Positions 59,570 to 64,000 of a stretch of 64,000 nucleotides of DNA are shown here, in pieces; position 1 is the first letter of the stretch; each line of letters starts with the position of its first letter. The notes beneath the pieces are model-generated. The model did no database searches. It had not been told where the DNA came from and worked only from the letters and a program-made list of their open reading frames with translations. Origin of the DNA: Tenrec ecaudatus (taxonomy: Eukaryota > Chordata > Mammalia > Afrosoricida > Tenrecidae); NCBI RefSeq assembly GCF_050624435.1, contig NW_027458572.1, positions 1 through 64,000 on the forward strand, read 5' to 3'. Both the position numbers and the translations under genes were made by a program.

Positions 59570-59785
59570 GATGAACCAAAACCAAATGGACTGCGGTCAA
59601 GTACATTTTAACTCATTTTGACCATAAAACAGGGAGTGGAACTGCTCGCTAGTGTTTCCAAGTCTGTAAATCTTCACGGGCCCACGCAGCCTCCTTGGCC
59701 TCCCTTAATGGGCCTGGAATGCTGGAGCCACAAAGGGTCTGGCCAGCGGCATCGATTAAACCAGTGAACCACTAGGGCCTCTTTC
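59570..59785 (-). mobile_element. AfroSINE, antisense, diverged
   Basis: Antisense order 'tcattttgaccataaaacag', 'ctccttggcctcccttaatg' and 'aaaccagtgaaccactaggg' at the tRNA-like end. Confidence 0.6.
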
Positions 59786-60950
59786 ACACAACATGTTCAT
59801 GATAAAACACTGCATTTATTCAGCAACCACGATTCTGAGGCAATTTCCAAAAAGATTTGGCCACATTGGCTCATTTAGTCCTCTTGTCACTCACTTTTAA
59901 GCAGATGTTGCTCCCAATGGGATAGAGCTGAAGTCACCAACATTACTCACAATTTCAGTATTGCTCAAATGAAAACTTGTTGAACCAGGTCAGCATGCAG
60001 GTCCATGTGTGTACAACTAAATGCCTGGCAATTACATTTCTGTTCATATGCCCAGAGCTTTTTATTCTGTCAGTCATCAGTTACAGAGATGATCTGGATC
60101 TTCTGTGTAGTACAAAGAGGAGATGAAGAAAACAATCTATTCAATTCAGATAACTGGAACGCATTGTCCTGGAAAAGCCAGGACCCTCAGACAATACTGC
60201 TTACCTCAGGGCCGTACAACTGGCTCTTGCATATAAGAAATTATTAGATTGATTGAGCAAATAAAAAACCATTGAGCAAATCAGAACAAAACCAGACCAA
60301 TGTGTTCTGAGAGGGCACACCATTCCAAAACCAACAGTTCAACCCTGGACACATGAGGTGGCTATGAGTTGAAAACACTCCACAGTAAAAAACAAGAACA
60401 AAAGCACAAGGCCAAATGATAATAACTCTTATGAGAAATGCAACAGAGGTGGAGTCTAAGCATTAACACATACATATTTACATTTCGTGAGCTAGTGTAG
60501 GGAGAAATAAAATGATCACTTTAGGAAACACTAGCCAGAGAACCCTGGCATGATAAGGAAATTCTAACAACATGGGAAGGTTCTGTGATGAATTTGCAAA
60601 TGCTCAGTTCGATTTCCGTTTCTCAAACATACAGGCTAAGGAGTCAAAGAGCACCCAGGTCTTCAGGGGCCGGAGAGGGAAGCTCCATGGTCAGCCACTA
60701 AATGAAAAGCTCGTTAGCAATAAGCATTCATGGAACTTCCCACACTGGAAAATAAGTGGAGCATGAAGAAGCACCAGCAAGAAAGTAAAACAAAAGAGGC
60801 AATAGTTAAAAGAAATGCAAATGAGGACGTTCAGGTTTATGACCAATATGTGAAGAGCTCAAAGTCACCATTCCAGTCTCAGAGATAAAAGCTGACCATG
60901 TTGAAGTCAGAGTACGGAGGTCACAGGGCATGTTTTTCTTTCTGGTGTAC
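59786..60950. other. unassigned DNA with a short AfroSINE piece
   Basis: A 60310-60395 stretch ('aaaccaacagttcaaccctg', 'gtggctatgagttgaaa') is a diverged sense AfroSINE. The rest is unassigned; short frames at 60005 and 60572 have no recognised features. Confidence 0.4.
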
Positions 60951-60954
60951 ATTT

Positions 60955-61185
60955 TTTTAAAAAATTACTGTCATTGAGTCAATTCTGACTCAAAGCATCC
61001 CCACAGAGCAGAGTAGAACAGGGCCTGCGCGTTTCTGAAACTGCAACTCTTTAAGGGAGTAGAAAGCCTCATCTTCTACTGTGGACCAGTGAGCGGTTTT
61101 GAATGGCTGAACATGTGGGTACCAACCCAACGCATAGCACACTACATCACCATGGGTGCACAGTGTTGTAATAAATTGGAGAAAA
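60955..61185 (-). mobile_element. AfroSINE, antisense
   Basis: 'gtcattgagtcaattctgac', 'cagagtagaacagggcctgc' and 'aaagcctcatcttctactg' in antisense order. Confidence 0.75.
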
Positions 61186-61189
61186 CTAG

Positions 61190-61689
61190 ATGGTAACTAA
61201 CAACAAGAAAAGCATCCTTTTAAATGCCTCTAATTAATTACTCTAGTTAGGACCCAGAGCAAACATCTGTCCTCAATACAGAGGGGCGGTGAAAACAGGT
61301 ACTCTCTCAGCTGATTTCATTGTGAAATCATTCTGTGTACCTGCCTATGGGGCCCTTTTGTTTACAAGTGGTTTTCCTTATCTGCCCTTAGTAGTCTAAT
61401 CAATTGCATTCATTGAAAACAGTGATTTGAAGGATGTGATGGGATTAACTAATGGGTAGTCCAAAAGAGTTTGTTCCTAGAGGAGAAAATACCAGACCAC
61501 AGGGTATTAGGAAGAAATGTACTTGCTATGTTTTAAGGATAGTCAAAGCCCAGGTTGAACAAATACATTTTTATAAGGATAAAGGAAGTCAGAAAGGTGT
61601 GTCGTTGGGATTTCAATGAAGAAATGCAAAAAGATTGAAATCAATAAAAAAGTAGCATGTTCCAAAATTTCATACCATTGTGTGCTCAC
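61190..61689. other. unassigned AT-rich DNA
   Basis: Nothing recognised. Confidence 0.4.
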
Positions 61690-61830
61690 TTTCCCTATAA
61701 GATCACTAAAGACAAATGGGGGATGAACAACAGAAAAGTGGGTGAAGGGAGACATCGGACACAGTGGATGGATGTATGGATAGTGATAAGAGTTGTCTGA
61801 GCCCAACGTAAATGATTAAAAAAAATAGCA
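61690..61830 (+). mobile_element. short L1 3' end with internal deletion
   Basis: 'gaacaacagaaaagtgggtg' joins directly to 'acagtggatggatgtatgg' and a poly-A, skipping sequence present between these motifs at 56650-56850. A truncated and deleted copy. Confidence 0.65.
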
Positions 61831-61989
61831 TGTTCCAAAAAACTCTCCTCCACTAATATATCAGTTCCCAAAACTGTCAACAAAAAATATTCTATTTTTT
61901 GCACTTCACAAGAGTCCACAAAAAATGTGAATCAAATTGCATTTAGCCTCAAATAGCTAATAAGGGGTCAAGAACAAGGGTTGGCATTG

Positions 61990-62200
61990 TCCGCACATAA
62001 CTCCCTGCCACCACATCTGGTCCAACTCACAGCAGAGCTATCACAGAGCAGAACTCCCTGTAGGACTCCCACGCCTGCACATCTTTAGTGGAGCAGGCAG
62101 ACTCATCTTCTCTGCACATTTCTGGTGAGTGTGCACAGCTGCCCTTGCAGTCAGCAGCCCAATATTTAACCCACTGGACAAAAGGACTCCTTTGTTCACG
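61990..62200 (-). mobile_element. AfroSINE, antisense
   Basis: 'gcagagctatcacagagcag', 'gcagactcatcttctctgc' and 'cttgcagtcagcagcccaat' in antisense order. Confidence 0.7.
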
Positions 62201-62369
62201 TGTCCCACATACAATAAAGTATCATTACAGGAACTCATGAAAGACCTACAGAAAAAGAAAAGCAGCTCCAGAAAGGCCCACCAATTTGTAAGGGAAGCTA
62301 ATTCCTGACACATCAGGCTACACAGGGCTCTGCCTGCAAGCACTCACACTTCAAGATGCAGGTCCCTAA

Positions 62370-62550
62370 ATGGAGTCCCTGAGTAGTGTGAGCAACAGAG
62401 TGCTCAGCTACCAAACAAATGATTAGAGACTGAAGGCAACCTTAGAAGAAATCAACAACTTCTGAAGTTAGCCAATGAAAATCTTACGGAGCATAGTTTT
62501 ACTCTGAAACCACATACGGTCACCATATGGAACCCAATGGTAGGCAAAAT
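62370..62550 (+). mobile_element. AfroSINE, diverged
   Basis: 'gtagtgtgagcaacagagtg', 'atcttacggagcatagtttt' and 'cacatacggtcaccatatgg' in sense order. Confidence 0.55.
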
Positions 62551-63199
62551 GATTGATATTTAACAAGTATTACTTAATTGAGATACAAGGAGCTCATTGG
62601 TAGCCAATCCTTCATGCCATGAATGCACAAGGGGTTTTTGAAAAAGGCCATGGGAAAATGGAATAAAAATAATGGAATTTTTCCATTTGGAAGCTACTGC
62701 ATATCTTTTCCTAATAGATTATGCTAAACAGTGCAAAATTATGCTAAATAGAATAATGTCATAAATCTTTTTAAATTCCTCAAATATTGTACATCTTTAA
62801 AGTATTTAGGATCCCTGTTCATCTTCCATGATAATTCAGAAAGAATACTAAGCTATTTACATATAGCATCTCTCTTAAAGATCTATTAAAGCTGATATTA
62901 ATTTTATTCTCTATCTATGGTAAAGAGACCAGTTAGGTTACCGTATATATGTACGATACACATAAAAACTTGAGAGCTGAAAATTTACAGAATGACTTTA
63001 TTTTTCTGGGTCCTGCAAATTTTACAAATTCAACTGTGTGGTTTTTCATGTTATAGTTAGAAACTCAATCTCCTTGTAGTTTTGAATTTTCCTTCTTTGA
63101 TAGATTGCCAGGTTTCATAGGTTCTGGCATGTGTGTACATACACACATGTGTGTCTTGCTTAGTTTTTTATGTCCCTGAGCATGATAATGGTTACCATG
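62551..63199. other. unassigned AT-rich DNA
   Basis: No gene or repeat recognised apart from short A/T tracts. Confidence 0.4.
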
Positions 63200-63239
63200 G
63201 ATAGGTGTTCATGGAAAGGCTGGAAGTTTGTGTCTACTC

Positions 63240-63370
63240 AGTCTCCAGGGAAGAAAGCCTGGGTGATGCACTTGAGAAACCAGTCACTGAAACCCCTCGG
63301 CAACATCCCTGCACTCTGACTCACATGGAGTCCCCAGGAGTTGGTGTGGGTTTGATGGCAGATGCTTGAT
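63240..63370 (+). mobile_element. AfroSINE-type fragment
   Basis: 'gcctgggtgatgcacttgag', 'cactctgactcacatggagt' and 'tgggtttgatggcagatg' correspond to a diverged variant with the shared 3' end. Confidence 0.5.
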
Positions 63371-63404
63371 TTGGTTCATTCCTTTGGGGGAAAAATGAAT
63401 TCTG

Positions 63405-63770
63405 GTATCATTTGCTACTCTGCAGGCTGGCAGTTCAACCTCACCAGCACATCTGCAAAAGGAAAATGAGGCTGGTTGCTTCTGTATAGATTTTGTTATC
63501 AGATACCTATGGAGGAACACTATGAGTCAGAATTGACTGTGTGGCAGTGAGTTTGTTTTGGGGGGTGGGACAAAGTTTCTAGGTGGCACAAACAGCTTGC
63601 ACTAGACTGTTCCCCTGAGGCTTGATGGGGGTAAACAGCCCGCATTACTGTGGAAGAACAGGAGATCTGCTTCCACAAACATGATGCTCCAGAAAAACTA
63701 TGGAACAGTTCTGCTCTATAACACATGACATAGCCATGAGATGGAACTAACTCCATGACACCTAACCAAA
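63405..63770 (+). mobile_element. two adjacent AfroSINE copies
   Basis: First copy 63405-63565 with 'gctggcagttcaacctcacc' and the 3' end 'atgagtcagaattgactgtg'. Second copy about 63570-63770 with 'gaaaaactatggaacagttc' and 'atgagatggaactaac'. Confidence 0.65.
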
Positions 63771-63899
63771 GGGGAAATTGAACATGATCACATATTCTTG
63801 TCTATGTATACACATGGATATTACATTGAAATTATGACTAAATCAAAAACAAATATAATTCCCATTAAGAATCACCATGTCTGCAATGAATAACATGTC

Positions 63900-64000
63900 A
63901 GTGTGGCCCATCTAAATTAGTCCGTGAAGAAGCCCCACTGCTCCAGTGGTTAAAGGACTGGCAGCTCCATGAAGTGGCCATCTGGTAACGCATGATTATA
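63900..64000 (+). mobile_element. AfroSINE 5' end cut by the window edge
   Basis: 'gccccactgctccagtggtt' then 'aaaggactggcagctcc' resembles the tRNA-like 5' part; the rest lies beyond 64000. Confidence 0.45.

Overview
This is a mammalian genomic window from the variable-gene part of an immunoglobulin heavy-chain (IGH) locus. Interspersed repeats dated to Afrotheria (AfroSINE-type SINEs and an RTE-type LINE) are abundant. Three SPIN hAT DNA transposons are also present, one nearly full length. Among afrotherians SPIN is known from tenrec, so a tenrec such as Echinops is the most likely source. That assignment is an inference from repeats; no species-specific gene was read.

All immunoglobulin V units found lie on the + strand. 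(A) 1310-1653 is a clan II (VH4-like) relic. (B) 3094-3577 is a VH3-like segment with octamer, leader, uninterrupted V-region and a perfect heptamer plus 23-bp-spacer RSS, but a GC leader donor. (C) 5163-5620 is a clan II relic that keeps octamer and splice sites. (D) 11336-11935 is the best functional candidate: clan II, intact octamer, leader, splice sites, V-region and RSS, with three extra cysteines. (E) 14660-14760 is an FR3+RSS relic. (F) 17511-17993 is a clear IGHV6-family pseudogene. (G) 34975-35100 is a VH3 FR3+RSS relic. (H) 35656-36239 is a VH4-like pseudogene with octamer-like site and RSS. A block of about 2.3 kb is duplicated in direct orientation (12540-14906 and 32700-34963). 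Each copy was later hit by the same LTR family in opposite orientation.

On the minus strand there is a broken KRAB zinc-finger gene: a finger exon of about 12-13 C2H2 units at 36640-38162 and a KRAB-A exon at 42126-42252. A second, separate KRAB-A exon relic lies at 57233-57349. Neither can encode a normal protein.

The rest is mostly transposon. There is a SPIN element with a decayed transposase (19013-22392) and two short SPIN derivatives with 8-bp target duplications. A minus-strand L1 (23995-29465) has an internal ORF2 deletion. A 2.7-kb L1 derivative (46906-49626), flanked by a perfect 10-bp target duplication, carries 5'UTR, most of ORF1 and 3'UTR but no ORF2. Other contents are L1 3'UTR pieces, RTE fragments, solo-LTR-like elements, AfroSINEs and microsatellites. 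From 36.3 kb onward no immunoglobulin sequence was recognised; D segments, J segments and constant exons were not seen.

Limits: repeat family names and boundaries come from recognition by eye, so edges may be off by tens of bases. Intervals listed as unassigned are those where nothing could be supported.
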